Shown piece after piece: positions 11,829 to 25,485 of a DNA stretch of 64,000 nt. Source of the DNA: Cephalotus follicularis (lineage: Eukaryota > Streptophyta > Magnoliopsida > Oxalidales > Cephalotaceae); NCBI GenBank assembly GCA_001972305.1, contig BDDD01002100.1, positions 128,693 to 192,692 of the forward strand, written 5' to 3'. Under the pieces are notes generated by a model. It did not search any database. It had not been told where the DNA came from and was given only the letters and a program-made list of their open reading frames with translations. The number at the start of each line of letters is the position of its first letter. Position 1 is the first letter of the stretch. Position numbers and translations under genes: made by a program.

Positions 11829-12120
11829 AATGTTTTGAAAATCGGATCGAATCGATTAGTTCAACCAGTTTGGATTGGACTCAGACCGTTGGTCGACCCA
11901 ATTTAAAAAAAAAATAGCTTTTTAATTGGTCCAGATTGGACCAGTCCAACCCGGAGACTTGGCCGATCAAACCCGAGGTTGGATAGGTTAGTCACCCAAA
12001 AATAAAAAATAAAAATCTTTTTATGTGTTGTTGTTTGACCTGTCAAACCGTTCGGATTGGCAGATCGGACCGAATCCGAACCCCTCTCTGGATCGAGGTC
12101 GATTCGGGTTTTAAAACATT
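11829..12120. mobile_element. Possible MITE (292 bp)
   Basis: The left end AATGTTTTGAAA is roughly the reverse complement of the right end TTTAAAACATT. The interior is rich in GGATCGAATCGA and ACCGTTGGTCGACC words that are partly self-complementary, a pattern common in small plant inverted-repeat elements. I could not identify a clear target duplication, so the assignment to a superfamily is open. Confidence 0.35.
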
Positions 12121-12299
12121 AGAAGTAACATTTGGTTTGAGGAAGGAAGAGAAAAATCAAAATGGTTTGTTTTTTATAATGGTTATCGTTGACATAAAAC
12201 ACATAGTGTTCTATCTTAACTAGTTTTTTATATCTATATATTATATTTGAAGAATCTAATCGTTTTATTAGATATTACTTTTTTTTTCAAACAAAATGG

Positions 12300-12768
12300 A
12301 TATAGTTCTGTAGACACGTTATGTTCTTACATGTATCTATATTTATTTACATTATTTATTTATTTTTAAAACCTGAACAAAAACCAACAATTAAACATAA
12401 AAATAAAAACCACTCCATCGTTACCATAAAAGTACCCATCTATGCCCTTGCCCTCTTCACCAAAACCAGCTTCACTCTATTTGCCTCTCAATCTCAATCT
12501 CAATCTCTTCAACTCTTCTCTACACTTCTCTTTCCTCAATTTCAATCTTACCTTTATCCCAATCATCTAACAATTTTGCAGTCTTCTCTGTACATGTATT
12601 ACAACTAGGGTTTAATAACTTCTTTGTAGGGTTTTAATAATTTTTATTTCCATTTACATGAATTACTCCATGTTGTATTTTATTTAAACTGTAATGATTT
12701 ACTCTGTAATCAATAGTGGATTTGTTATTTATTGTTCTAGGGTTAGGGTTTTGTTTTGACTCTGTTGT
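12300..12768 (+). promoter_or_regulatory. Probable promoter and 5' leader of the PCF11-like gene
   Basis: The DNA immediately upstream of the start codon holds a long pyrimidine-rich stretch with tandem CTCAATCT words (about 12470-12560), typical of plant 5' leaders, and TATTTAT-rich DNA upstream near 12350. No single TATA box stands out. A leader intron is possible but I cannot fix its borders. Confidence 0.35.
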
Positions 12769-15700
12769 ATGGTTATGGAAATGGAGAGTTCGCGTAGATC
12801 CTTCGATAATAGATTGAGAGAACAACAACAACAAAAAACCGGTATAAAGAAACCTCGGTTAACGGAAGAACCTAACCGGGTTCCAAATCCTAATGGGCGG
12901 TCCTCCTTTCCAAGCCGAGCCGCCGTGGCTCCTTTGGTGGCGCCAAGATTTAGACCAAACGATAGAGACACAGATAACACAGACTCAAGCCGGGGCGGGT
13001 ACCAGCCGCAGCCTATACAGCAACACCAGGAGCTCGTGAACCAGTACAAGACCGCGCTTGCCGAGCTGACTTTCAACTCGAAGCCGATAATTACGAATTT
13101 GACTATAATTGCCGGAGAGAATCTCCTTGCAGCGAAGGCAATTGCCGCCACTGTCTGCGCCAATATTCTTGAGGTGATAACCAGTTTTAACACTGTGATG
13201 ATTGTAGCTTTTGAATGTTCAAGGGATCTTTTATATCTTTATGTTTATTTGAATTGTAAAGAAATTGGAATAGTAAGAAAAATGAAAAAAAAAAACAGTT
13301 ATACCCTGGATAATTGGTGCGATTTTTAGTAAATTGCCAATCTTGGATGTAGTTTGCTGCGCTATTCATTTTTCATGTGCTCTTAATTGATAAAAGCTCT
13401 GCAATTGATGGGAATGATGTGAGCCTGTTCCAATTTAGGTCCCTGTCTGCTATCATTGGCAGCAAATGCTTTCCACCAATGTTCTAATGGGTTTCATGAT
13501 TTTATCGACGTTGATGCCAGATTTGTGTAAATCCATTTCATTCAGTTTGTCCCTAAATTTATATATAATAAACTACATAATAATAGAGCAGATGCTGTGC
13601 AGTTATTTTAAGGCCTAGTCAACTTATGAGAGTATTGGTTTTCAAGAATGTGAGTTGTATCAACCTTGGAACCAAATATTTTAAAGCATACGTCAAAGGT
13701 TTCGTGTTGTCCAGCAATATGTCCTATGCCTTTCATAGTCACACTAAGAATATCGGAACCTCTTTAATGAGGGGCATATATTATTAAAACTTTCTTCTCA
13801 TATGGTTCAATTATATCTCTGTCGGCAATTGCTTTCTTTGAATTAGGATATATACTGTTATTTGTCCTTCATGAAGTTGTTCTGTATGTGGGCTTTGTGG
13901 GAGCTTTTAAATTTGCATTTTGTCACAATTTTTCTGGCAATACTTATATTATATGTGCTGACTTGTGAAGATAATTAATAAATTTTTCCCTTAAATGGGA
14001 GAAAGATAGGTTGCCATTGTTTTGCCATAGTTATGCTGATGCTGATGGGTTAAGAAAAAAGCATGAAGTGTTCATGTTTATCAGTTATTTTTAAACATAC
14101 CCAATGGGCTATTACTGAAGAATTCCATCAAATACATCGTGAAAAGTACTCAGACGTAGCTTCCTTGATGATATAATTTGAAGAAGAACCTTGCACCTAT
14201 AACGTGTCTAATCTGAACCGACCGAAAAAAAAAGAAGCTTGGGACAGCTTTCCAGGTTCACTTCAGATTGATAATGCTTCGGATCGTAAATTTTGTGGTA
14301 ATAGCTGAGAGAAAGACGTGTTAATACCTTTTTTAGGAGTTGGCGAGAATGGTCCCATTATATTGTAACAGAGAACTGGAAGGCTATAGCTAATTATTTA
14401 TGATAGAGCCAAGGAAAATCATGAAAGTGATGAGGATATATGTAGTGGCACACTGTTACTATAGATGTCACTCATATTTGCAAAAAAGTTGGTTTATGGA
14501 CGTGTAAATTTGACTGCAATTGTTATCGTATTTGGTTGGTTTACTATTCCTTGAGTTTGGTTTTAATAGGTGTTGCTTTACTTTTTTTTTTAGTTAACAT
14601 TTACTGGGCATTGTGGTTGTAGCTCTGCAAATAGTTAACTTGATTGTCAAAAGCAATTCGATCTTGACATACCATGGCTGAATATAAACTGATTTGCAGG
14701 TTCCAAGCGACCAGAAGTTGCCATCACTCTATCTTTTAGACAGTATTGTGAAGAATATTGGGAGGGATTACATAAAACACTTTGCTGCTAGGCTACCTGA
14801 GGTAAGATTTTTCCTCCTTTCTGTGTATGGCCTCTAATAACCAATGTTGTGCTTCTCACATCAAAAGAAACACCTGTTAAACTAGATTTTACCAGTGTAA
14901 TTGTTCACTTGTAATGATTAGTCATAAACTTGAATACTAGATTTCAGGAGTGTAATTGTTAACTTATGATTTTAAGGTTGCAATTTTCATATCAAAAGAA
15001 ACACCTGTGAATACTAGGTTATAAACTTGAAAACTAGATTTTACCAGTGTAATTGTCCCATGATTTTAAGTTTGCTACCCTTCATGTGATCAGCCACTAA
15101 CCAGGCACCTCCCTTGTGTAAAAGACATAGAAGTTCTTTGTCATTATAAACCTCATTGCTATATTTGTCTTCTATTTATATGCTTGACGTTGCATTATTA
15201 TCATATTTTAGCTGCCATTTTTTTGGGTGCACATCTAGGTTTTCTGCAAGGCATATAGGCAGGTTGATCCTGTTGTCCACCAAAGTATGCAACATCTTTT
15301 TGGAACATGGAAAGGAGTCTTCCCCCTTCAGACACTTCAGATGATTGAGAAAGAACTTGGCTTCATTTCTACTGTCAATGGTTTGTCCACGGGAGCTGCA
15401 ACATCTAGACCTGATTCACAGTCACCTCGCCCTCCACATAGCATTCATGTAAATCCAAAGTATTTAGAAAGGCAGCGACTTCAGCTGTCAAGCAGGGTTA
15501 GTGGAGTTTTATTATCTAACGTTAGGATGTGGAATCGTGTTATAAGTCATGATGTTTGAATATACCGCAGTGGTAATGCCAATGTAGTCTAGTTCTGCAT
15601 TTCACCTTTGAGTGGAAGTTGTTGCGAACTACTGTTTTGCCTATAGACAAATAACAGTTTTATTTGAAATCTACATTGTAATTTTTATCATTTTAGGTTG

Positions 15701-18700
15701 ATTAAAAAGTCTAATCAATGTTTTTTATTGTTGACTGGGTCATGACAAATCAGCCTTTTAATTTTCACATGGACATGCCATGACCAAGTAAAAATCAGCG
15801 AGATGTATTTAAAGTGTGAAATTGTTCTAGTAATTTTGATAACTTGATCACGTGGTTGTCTGCATAACGGTATATCACTTGCGTATGCTCAAGAAAGAAA
15901 AGATGGTTACAGTGTTTGGAACCTTTTTTTGTAAATGCATCACTAATACCAAAACTTTTTATTTTCTAATCTGCTTATAAGTTTGTATTTGTTCATGAAT
16001 TTGCTGTCAATTTATATTCTAAGGTATATATCATTTGGCAGAACTTACTATTCTGTTTGTCTTGGTTTATGTGCTGAAGGCCAAAGGAATTGGTAGTGAA
16101 ATGACTGCAGCTATAGCCAACTCAACTGAGAGTTCAGAAAGGCCAGACAGAGCTGCCAATATAAGTACTGGACGCCCATGGGTGGATTCTACTACTAAAT
16201 TGCAGGTATGTGAATTCATTATGAGTTTCTTGTGTTCTACTATCAATATTCTCTCGGCCTTATAAATACAGTTCTATTTTCAGAAGATCCAGCGTTCTCA
16301 TAGAGATGCACTAACTGAGCCTGTTAATGAGAAGAACATAGGTGCAGCATATGGAGAATATGATTATGGATCTGATTTTTCGAGAAATTCTGGCTTGGGG
16401 AGTGGAAGAACTAGTGTAAGGGCTACAGAGCAAGTACCTGACAAACCTTGGTTTGCAGCGGAAGAGACTAAATCCGGCCAAAGGAAAGGTTTTGACAGGA
16501 CACATGGATTCCCAAGTCGCCCAGCTACCAGATCTACAAAACCTGATGTGTATGTACAACCAACGCAGAGCATTACTGGTAGAGGCACCAGCAGTACAAC
16601 CAACAGCTGGAAAAACTCTGAGGAAGAGGAATTTATGTGGGAGATGCACTCCAGATTGTCGGATCAAGACACTGCGAGTGTTTCCAATAATTTGAGGGAG
16701 GATCTTTGGACTCCTGATAGTTCAGAAAAAATGGTGCGTTTGCAGGAGAACTGAGTATTAACTGTACCAATGATACTTTACTGCATTCTCTTTTATAGTG
16801 CCCATTATCATTATTTCAACTAGTGCTATGGAAATAGATACGAGGTTATCACATATGTAATGTGATAGGTTATATGATTTTTAGTCCAATTACTTGTGAA
16901 TTGGGCCAATGTAAGTTCTTCTCTGGTCACCTAGGCAGAGGAGGAAAATATGAGGTCAATTTTTAATTAATATTTATATATACAATTATTCTTTTTCTTT
17001 AAATAGGATACACAGCTGAATTATATTCTCCATGTGCAGGAGTTTGAAAATCATCTTAGAAAACCGAAAAGTGTACATGATATTGGGTCCAGGTTTGATA
17101 GAGAAAATTCTGCCGATTCACTGTCGACTGAGCAGAAAGAGCAAGCTTCTTATGCACACCGAGTTGCATCACCGTGGTTGTTGCAGGAGTTGCAGTCAAC
17201 AGATGGGCCAATGCATTCTGTGATATCTACTCCTAATTCAGGTCATTCAGAAGGCTATACTGCCAGTCTTAGTGGTTTGCTTAACACTGCAAGTTCGTCT
17301 CTGGCCAGAAGTGGGGTTAGATCGCACTTAGGGCAGCAAAGGTTTCAGTCGATAGGAGCTGCATCACCATCTGTACAGTCTCCCTTGCGCCATCATCCTT
17401 CCTCGCCTTCATTTCCAGCGCACCATCCCCATCAGCAATTGAAAATATTGGCAGAGCAAGACCATCCACAAGCTCCATGCCTGCCTCGGCCTGAGATAAA
17501 AGCATCTCAATATTCAGGACAGTTGAATGCAGTGCCTTGTAAGCAATCTACTCTGGATTCATTACCTGTCCTACCTTCCAATGTTAAGCTGGGCAACTTG
17601 CAAACATCCCTAGCTCACGACTTGCCCCCTCAATCTTCAATTTCTTCACATCAACTGAGCCGTCATTTTACCCTTACTCCGCCTCTACAACCTGAATCCA
17701 AACAGTCAGAACCTTCTGTTCTAAATCAGAAGCCACTCCTGCCTCAAGTCTCTACAGCGGGATCTTCTTCGAGCATTGGAAATTCTTTATCAGACCATTC
17801 AAATCCTCTAACTACTGAAGCTTCAGGGAAATCCCGCACAAGTACTTTATTGGCAGCTGTTTTGAAGAGTGGAATTCTCTCTAACAATTCAGTCACTAGT
17901 AGCCTACCTAATCGAAGCTTTCAGGACATTGGGCAAATGCAGTCACAAACAGACGTTCAGCCTCCCCTGCCAAGTGGGCCTCCCCCTACCCAGCTTACAT
18001 CCTTGGGGCCGAGGGTTTTGTCAGCGGCTATTGGTCCTCATTCCCATGATATTTCAACAAGCATAAATACTTCTCAAATTAAGGTGGAACTGTCACCATT
18101 AGCACCTGGTTCCCCACCTTCTCATGTAGGTAGTGCCTTTTCACAAACTATGGATGTGGCAAGTAATACTTCAAACCCAATTTCAAACCTTTTAAGCTCA
18201 TTAGTGGCGAAGGGTTTGATATCTTCATCAAAGACAGAATCATCATCTATCATACCTACACAGATGCCTCCTCCATTGCAGGACCAGAGCCCAGGCGATA
18301 CTAGTGCTAGCTCTCTTCCAGTTTCCTTAGTTTCAGTTTCTGCAGCAAAGACTGAGTCGCCGTCTCTCTTACCAAAACAGATGCCTCCTCAATTGCAGGA
18401 CCTGACTCCTGTCACTACTACTGCTAGTTCTCTTCCAGTTTCTTCAGTTTCAGTTCCAGCCAATTCTCTTTCATCAGCCAAGGATGAAGTACCTTTTTCT
18501 GAAAAAACTACTAAAAGTTCTACTTTCTCACCTCAAACCACCACATTGGAAATTGAAAATCTCATTGGATTAGAGTTCAAGTTGGATGTAATCAGAGAAT
18601 TTCATCCACCTGTGATTAGTGGACTCTTTGACGACCTTCCGCATCGATGTAACCTATGTGGCCTTCGACTTAAACTTAAAGAGAGGCTTGATAGACACTT

Positions 18701-19109
18701 GAGGTGGCATTCTCTGAAGAAACCTGGACCAGATGGCGTAGACCTGGCTTCAAGGAGATGGTATGCAAGTTCAGGTGACTGGATTGCTGGAAGAGCAGGA
18801 CCTCCTTTGGGATTTGACTCCGCTGGTTTCATGGAAGAGTCCAGCAAGACAACAGACAAGGGGGAATCGATGGTTCCAGCAGATGAAAATCAATGTGTAT
18901 GTGTTCTGTGTGGTGACCTTTTTGAAGATTATTATAGTGAAGAAAGTGATGAATGGATGTTTAAGGGAGCAGTTTGCATGACTATCCCATCAGTGGATGG
19001 TAAGATGGGAACTGCAACCGAGACTGTTGCCAAGGGTCCCATTGTGCATGTGAATTGTATATCAGAAAGTTCAGTTCATGACTTGGGCCTAGCTGGCGGT
19101 ATTAAATAG
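12769..19109 (+). CDS. PCFS4: PCF11-like mRNA cleavage/polyadenylation factor (PCFS4 type), six coding exons
   Basis: Plant PCF11-like proteins act in the nucleus. They bind the RNA polymerase II C-terminal domain and the CLP1 part of the 3'-end processing machinery, and promote cleavage, polyadenylation and termination. Coding exons are 12769-13173, 14700-14801, 15239-15496, 16080-16205, 16284-16733 and 17040-19109. All borders are GT/AG and every exon is a multiple of three, giving 1,136 residues. Residues about 88-218 form the CTD-interacting domain, with motifs such as [36 protein letters not shown] and [12 protein letters not shown] middle region has a PCF11-like [10 protein letters not shown] motif. 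The long Ser/Pro/Gln-rich sixth exon is low complexity. The C terminus carries a C2H2-type finger (C984, C987, H1000, H1004) and a second Cys/His cluster (C1066, C1068, C1071 ... H1117, C1120). The start could also be Met3 or Met5. No break is seen. The PCFS4 name reflects resemblance to that Arabidopsis paralogue; orthology is inferred. Confidence 0.9.
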
Positions 19110-20280
19110 GTAAGGTTCTTGATCTTTGGAAAGAATGCACATAACTGACAGTGAAGGTGTTTCACACCTCACCTATTGATGTGTTGGAACCATGATCTTC
19201 GCCTCTTGCCTAATAAGTGGTAGTATGCTAGACATAGTTCGTACCTCTTTTTCAATTTATATGTTTTGTTTATTGTTTGGCTGATGTTTTTGGTTCATAC
19301 CTTGTTCCATTAATATTTATTGAGTGGCATTTTGGGACCTTTGGTACTTATTTTCCTGTTGATGGAAAAATCTGCTTAAGATATGTTCAAAGGGTGGGGA
19401 TCTGACTTGTATGCACTTTGCGACTGTTCTTTGGTTGGGTAGAATGTGTTACAGGTTCTTTTAGGTGTTGTATTTATGCTTTCTATCATCTTCATCAACT
19501 GATTGTCCATTTTACCCTCATATAGGAAATGAATGCCTAATGCTTCAAGATGAGCAATCAACAGTTCAGGCAGCAGGTACCATTGGTAGAAGCTGACAGG
19601 AAATTCAGGTTGAATTTACATAGCTTAAACGTGCATGGGTCCTTCCATGCTAATTTTGTTGTGCCTCATAATGGTGTAGAGAGATGTCTCTGCTTGTTCC
19701 TGCTCTCATTTGTTTTTTTTTTTTTCCAAAAATTATAGTCTGATTACAATACATATAAATGCCAGATAGTTTGGACCTCAACTTTCGTCGCTAATGTGGT
19801 TGATATGTTGTTCATATTTTTGTTATTTACTAAAGCTGGTTTGCACTTGATCAGCATTTGATGCTAGCAACACAAGGGACAGCAAGCTGACCATGTCCAC
19901 GCAACTCTAAAATTGGCCGATGGCAAGCCTGTTCATCACTTGAAATAACTCATGCCAATTTCTTAGGCTTACCCTCAGCATTTTGAGTGTCATTGTTTCG
20001 TTAGTGATCATTGTTTCTTGAATTAAATTGTTCTCACGCAATAATGGAAGATGTTATTTTACTTTTTCCAGTTTGGTGAGCAACATTTCCATGATTGGGT
20101 GCTGAGTTCTTGAGTTGTTATTGGTTAGCAGTTTCCTATTTCGTCATTTTTTTGGTAATAACATTTGTGAATGTGGTGTTTTGGTGAACTTGTGCGGTGT
20201 CGGATAATGAGTTATGCATCTATATTTTCTTTTTGAATGAATGATACATTTTGTGTTTCATGGGTTACCTAGAAGTCCTA
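19110..20280 (+). other. Probable 3' untranslated region of the PCF11-like gene, with a likely intron
   Basis: The stop codon TAG (19107-19109) is followed at once by GTAAGG, a good donor site. CCCTCATATAG at about 19514-19525 is a plausible acceptor, so a 3'-UTR intron may begin directly after the stop. AATAAA-like signals are diffuse and I cannot fix the poly(A) site. Short frames here are not conserved domains. Confidence 0.4.
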
Positions 20281-21102
20281 ACGCTTTCCCTAATCCGGGA
20301 TGGGAGTCTTGGCCAATGTTTGAAAAAGCGTGCCATTAGGCGGAGGCTCTAAAACCCAAACGCTTTTGTAACAAGAGGCGATGCATGCGAGTTGTGTTAG
20401 GCGTTGAAAAAACGCACGAGGCTCATGCCTTAAGTGAAGGCGTAAAACTTGTCTGGACGTAAAATTTAGAAAGTACAAAATAAAAATAAAAATAAAGCAA
20501 TATTAGTAAAAAGAACTTCAGTCATCTCTGATGTCCTAACTTCAAGGAGCAATGGATTTACGAATCAAAATTTTTGTTATTGGATGATAGGGATTAGAGA
20601 AGAAAAGAGAAAAATATAAAAACAATTACAGTGAAAAGAATCACAATTTTTATTCATTGATAATAAGGAATTGAGAAGAAAAGAGAAAAATATAAAAAAA
20701 AAATATTAAAGAGAAAAGTGGGAGGAGGATATTGACGTAGAGTAAAAAGAGAAGAAATTTTATTTTCTGTTTTGTGTGTGTGGAGAAGCTTCTATGCAAT
20801 TGAGAGAAGAGAGTTTTTTTTTTGTTCTTGTTTTAGCCTTTTAGGTGTTGTACGTATGAGTGTGAGGAGGGAGAGTAAGGTTTTTGCAGTGTGAATTAAT
20901 GCTTGGTTGTATGGGGTCCTTAAATCCTTTTATTTAATCTTTCTAGGATGGAGATTTTGCATAGAGTGATTTTGGTTCAAACTTCCATATGAATAGGACA
21001 ACTTGCTCAAACAATTGACTGATGAGAGAGATGATAAAATATTAGAGTAAAAGATGACGAAGGTTACAAATCCTGTAACGATGATGCCGATCTTCGGAGT
21101 GT
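20281..21102. other. Intergenic DNA with short local repeats
   Basis: 20320-20460 is rich in AGGCG words resembling common plant short dispersed repeats, but no ends are definable. GAGAAGAAAAGAGAAAAATA occurs twice (about 20597 and 20671), showing a small local duplication. No gene recognised. Confidence 0.4.
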
Positions 21103-23583
21103 TTTTTTTTTTTTTTTTTGTGATGTTACTTTTTTTACTTACCATTAGTGAAAACTACTCATAATGGTGATTTTCTATCTAGTCAGTCGATAAATACCTA
21201 ATCAACACGTTATATCCTTCTTATTTGTCACGCAAGGTTTGGATTTGTCACATCAGACCACGTTTAGGTCAAATTTGAACTTTGACCCAACTAATAAGGG
21301 TCTATCCAACTGATAACAAAATCCACAATTGAAAAATAACTATATAAACCATTGAAAAAGTGGATATGTTTGACATAGCACAATCTCAACCAAAAACAAC
21401 GCCAAATCTCAATTGCCTTTATAAAAAAAATGAAAATATCTCAAGATGACGTCCTTAAAAGTAGTGATTTCTTAATTTAACCTACAACGTTTTTATTTTT
21501 TCAATTGGACGCCCTATAGTGAAAAAAATCTCAATGTGGTGCACGCTGTTAGCTATCGGTAACAAAATCAACGACAGCTAACAGCGTACGTCACATTAGG
21601 ATTTTTTATCACATTGGTGAGCCAAATTGGAAAAAAAATAATGTTGTGGGCCAAATTAGAAAATCATAACTTTTTTAGAGTGTCATTTTTGGATTTTTCT
21701 AAAAAAATTTAGTTCCTCAACAAAATATCTTTTTAAGAGGACCTATTTATAGGCAAAGAGGTAGTGGGTGGTTATTTAAAATAGTGAGAAAGTCGGTGTT
21801 TATGGGTTATAGATATTTGGGCATGGGTATGAATTGTAGAGATGCTCCTTTGGATTTGGGTATAACTCAATTCAGTTAGGACTGACCTAATAATAATTTA
21901 AATGGTAGGGTTTAATTAAGACATTAACATATATATATGAAAAAAATGAGTATTAGATCGATTTATATGCTGGATTAGCCCTAAGTGTTGGATTACCTAA
22001 AAACGGCATGCTTACGAGTTATATTTTACAAGTCCGACCGTTTGGTTTGAGAATCCCATATACGTAGCTCATATCTACAAAATTTCAAGTCGATTGAATA
22101 CTTTTAACTATTTCGTTTTCGTATAACTATCTAGACTGTTATAACTAGATATGATGAAAAACTGACTTAACCGTTAAAATTGTTGTATGATAATGAAATA
22201 GTTATATACTTTCAATTGTCTTCAAAATTGATTATATGATCTATATTTATAGATTATAAAATAGAACAGTTGGATTTGTAAAATATGATTCATAAACAAG
22301 TCGGTTTTAAGTGATTCAGCATCTAAGTATGATCAAATATTTAAGGCGATCCAGCATTGAAATACAACAAACTATGGCATAAGTGTCGGTCATTATCATT
22401 GTCAATGTGGTCTAATACGAGTTAAAGCAAAATAGAGGATTCGAACAGAGAATAAGGAAAAAAGAAAACCTTCCACTTCGGTTTTCTTTCTCCTTTAGAT
22501 AAATTATCAGTAACTTGTTCAATGGATCATGTAGTTTGTACAGCCTGGTCTAAACTCAATCAATTTGGATGGATCCGGATTTTTTAATTTAAAATTTTTG
22601 TCAATCCAATCTAGCTTGCATAATGAATTTTTTATTTTTAATTATTTTTAATAGTATAGATATATATATGGATTGGTTTAAGAAGGCTTGAGGTAAGATT
22701 TTGCGGACTTAATAAAAAAAGTATCAGGTCGATCAAACTCGGCAAAGTCCAATTCATTAACAATTCTTATTATGAGAGTTTTTTTCGTTGTACGCAGGGG
22801 CAGAGACACAAAAATATAAAAAGCTATCAGGCACTACTAAAACAATGAAAAAATTCTTTTAATATACCTACCACGAGAAAGTGGAGGTAGTTGTACATAC
22901 AAAGCGTCAACAGGGACAACCTGTAGACTGCCATGGCCGATAGCTGTTTTGCATTGTTACATAAACACATTGATACTCCTTAGGAAATAATTTTGTCTCC
23001 TGACCCTCTGAATCTTAGGTGCCTCACTCATTCTTTTATAGATAATCACATTTAGTATTTGTTTTTTTATTTTATTCTTTAAAGAGGTTACCCAATTTCA
23101 TCCCTTATGGTCTTAGGTTTTAAACTCTGAATTTCCCTAATTTTGTTATAGAGTGTCTCACATGTTTGCTTTCTTATATATTAATTTTTTTAAATTTTTA
23201 TTAAAGAAAAAAAGAAATTAGTTGATTAAAGATGTGTATTAATTGATTAAGGGTGTGTTTAGTATTACTGACTGTGAGCATATTTGATATGATAAAGTAC
23301 TTTCTTAACTAATACATATATGTTTAATCAAAATTTGATGTCTCATTGAAAAAATGAAAATTACTTTTACTCAAACTTGATTCTTATTAATACACACCAA
23401 ATAATATTACTTTTGGATCCAAATAGTGATTTAAACAACCCAAAAAGAGTATCAAACGGACACTAAATATAAACTTTATAATCTTATGATTATTTTTAAA
23501 ACAAAAATATTAAACATCAAAACATTTTTACCAATTTTTTCATCTTAGTACATGTGTCGCTACACATGGATGACACATGAAGA
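21103..23583. repeat. Copy A of a 2.5-kb direct repeat (uninterrupted)
   Basis: It starts in a T run followed by GTGATGTTACT and ends GACACATGAAGA. The same order of sequence recurs as copy B (23680-24770 plus 40230-41682). The pair is separated by about 100 bp of unique DNA, so this is a near-tandem duplication. Copy A holds a single GTTAT at 22138-22142, the exact point where copy B is split by E3. No coding content is recognised. A short inverted repeat, CGCTGTTAGCT/AGCTAACAGCG, lies at 21544-21586. Confidence 0.85.
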
Positions 23584-23679
23584 ATTTTTGTTGTTAATAA
23601 CATGATCTATAAATGAAAAATGGGTTAAATATATTTATATTTTTTGAATTATTACACTTGTGTCAAATTTGTCCCCAAT

Positions 23680-24508
23680 TTTTTTTGTGATGTTACTCTT
23701 TATACTTACCATTAGTGAAAATTACTCTCTAAGTCGATAAATATCTAATCAACACGTTAATCCTTCTTATTTGTCATGCGAGGCTTGGAGTTGTCACGTC
23801 AGACCATGTTTAGGTCAAATTTGAACTTTGACCCAACTAATAAGGGTCTATCCAACTGATAACAAAATCCATAATTGAAAAATAAATATATAAACCATCG
23901 AAAAAGTTGATGATGTGTTTGTGACATAGCACAATTGCATATGTGCTTGACATAGCACAATCTCAACCAAAAACAACACCGAATCTCAATTGCCTAAATA
24001 AAAAAATTGAAAATATCTCAAGATGACTTCCTTAAAAGTAGTGATTTCCTAATTTAACGTATAACGTTTTTATTTTCCTAATTGAATGCACTATAGTGAA
24101 AAAAATCTCAATGTGGTGCACGCTGTTAGTTATCGTTAACAAAATCAACGGCAGCTGACGGTGTGAGCCACGTTAGGATTTTTTGTCACATTGGTGCACC
24201 AAATTGGGAAAAAATAATGTTGCGGGCCAAATTAGAAATTCACAACTTTTTGAGAGTGTTATTTTTGGATTTTTCTAAAAAAAATTATTTCCTTAACAAA
24301 ATATCGTTTTAAGATGACCTATTTATAGGCAAAGAAGTAGTTGGTGGTTATTTAAAATAGTGAGAATGTGAGAAAGTCGGTGTTTATGGGTTATAGATAT
24401 TTGGGCATGGGTATGAATTGTAGAGATGCTCCTTTGGATTTGGGTATAACTCAATTCAGTTAGGGCTGACCTAATAATAATTTAAATGATAGGGTTTAAT
24501 TAAGACAT

Positions 24509-24562
<54 letters not shown>

Positions 24563-24770
24563 GGAAAAAAAATGAGTATATTAGATCGACTTATATACTG
24601 GATTAGGCTTAAGTGTTGGATTACCTAAAAACGACATGCTTACGAGTCATATTTTACAAATCTGACCGTTTGGTTTGAGAATCCATATACGTAGATCATA
24701 TCTACAAAATTTCAAGGTCGATTGAATACTTATAACTATTTCGTTTTCGTATAACAATCTAGACAGTTAT
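23680..24770. repeat. Copy B, left part, of the 2.5-kb direct repeat
   Basis: Collinear with 21103-22142 with scattered substitutions and small indels. It ends with GTTAT (24766-24770), the left target duplication of E3. Relative to copy A it has gained a CA/TA microsatellite. Confidence 0.85.
24511..24562. repeat. (CA)n(TA)n compound microsatellite
   Basis: About 19 CA units followed by about six TA units. Copy A has only a short TA run at the matching place (about 21930), so the array expanded after the duplication. Confidence 0.9.
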
Positions 24771-24950
24771 TGTAACGACCCGAATTCCATTTTGTACTGT
24801 TCATGCAAATATTGTATCGTATTGTACTGTATTGAACTGTATTGTATTGTAGTGGATTGGGATATTCATATACCTATTGTTTATCGTATGGATCATATGC
24901 ATGTATAGTCGGGATATTTGGGCTGAGTTTTGGAGAATTAACTGGATTGA

Positions 24951-24960
24951 CTATATAAGT
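24951..24960 (+). promoter_or_regulatory. TATA box of the E3 LTR
   Basis: CTATATAAGT lies about 180 bp inside the left end of E3 and is followed by a strongly CT-rich leader (24975-25065), a normal arrangement for a plant LTR promoter. Confidence 0.55.
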
Positions 24961-25485
24961 CAAATCCTTAACTATTTTCTCTCATTCTCTCATTTTCTCC
25001 ATTTCCCCTTCTCTCTCTATCCTTCTCTCCCTTCCTTCCAGCCGAGCAGCCCCCTCTCTCCCTCTAGCAGCTCCGGATTTGCTACTCCAACAGCAAGGAA
25101 TAGCAATTGCAAGTTAGCTTTGCCGTTTGAGCAAGAAAACAACGGGTTTTTGGGGTATTTTCAACGATTGTTTGATTGGATGCTCAGTTGTTGAAGCTCT
25201 AATTATATATAGGATTTCTTTACTTGAATTGCCTACTGCAAGATTGATTGATTGACTGAATTGAGTGATTGAATGATTTTATTGAATAGAATTGTGGAAT
25301 AAAGGTTTTTAATTAAATCCTTGACCTAACTGATATAGAGAGATTGAAACTGTAAATTGAAGGTTGTAACAAGTTTTACTAACCTTAAAGGACTGATTTT
25401 AACCTTTGGTTTTCAAAGAATGCTTTAAACTGGATTTTGACCTGAGATCGGCTACTTTTTCTGCTGAAAACTAGTTTTTTCCAGC

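Noticed and set aside
20320-20460. AGGCG-rich stretch as a SINE
   Set aside because: I could not find polymerase III A and B boxes at the proper spacing, a poly(A) tail or flanking duplication.
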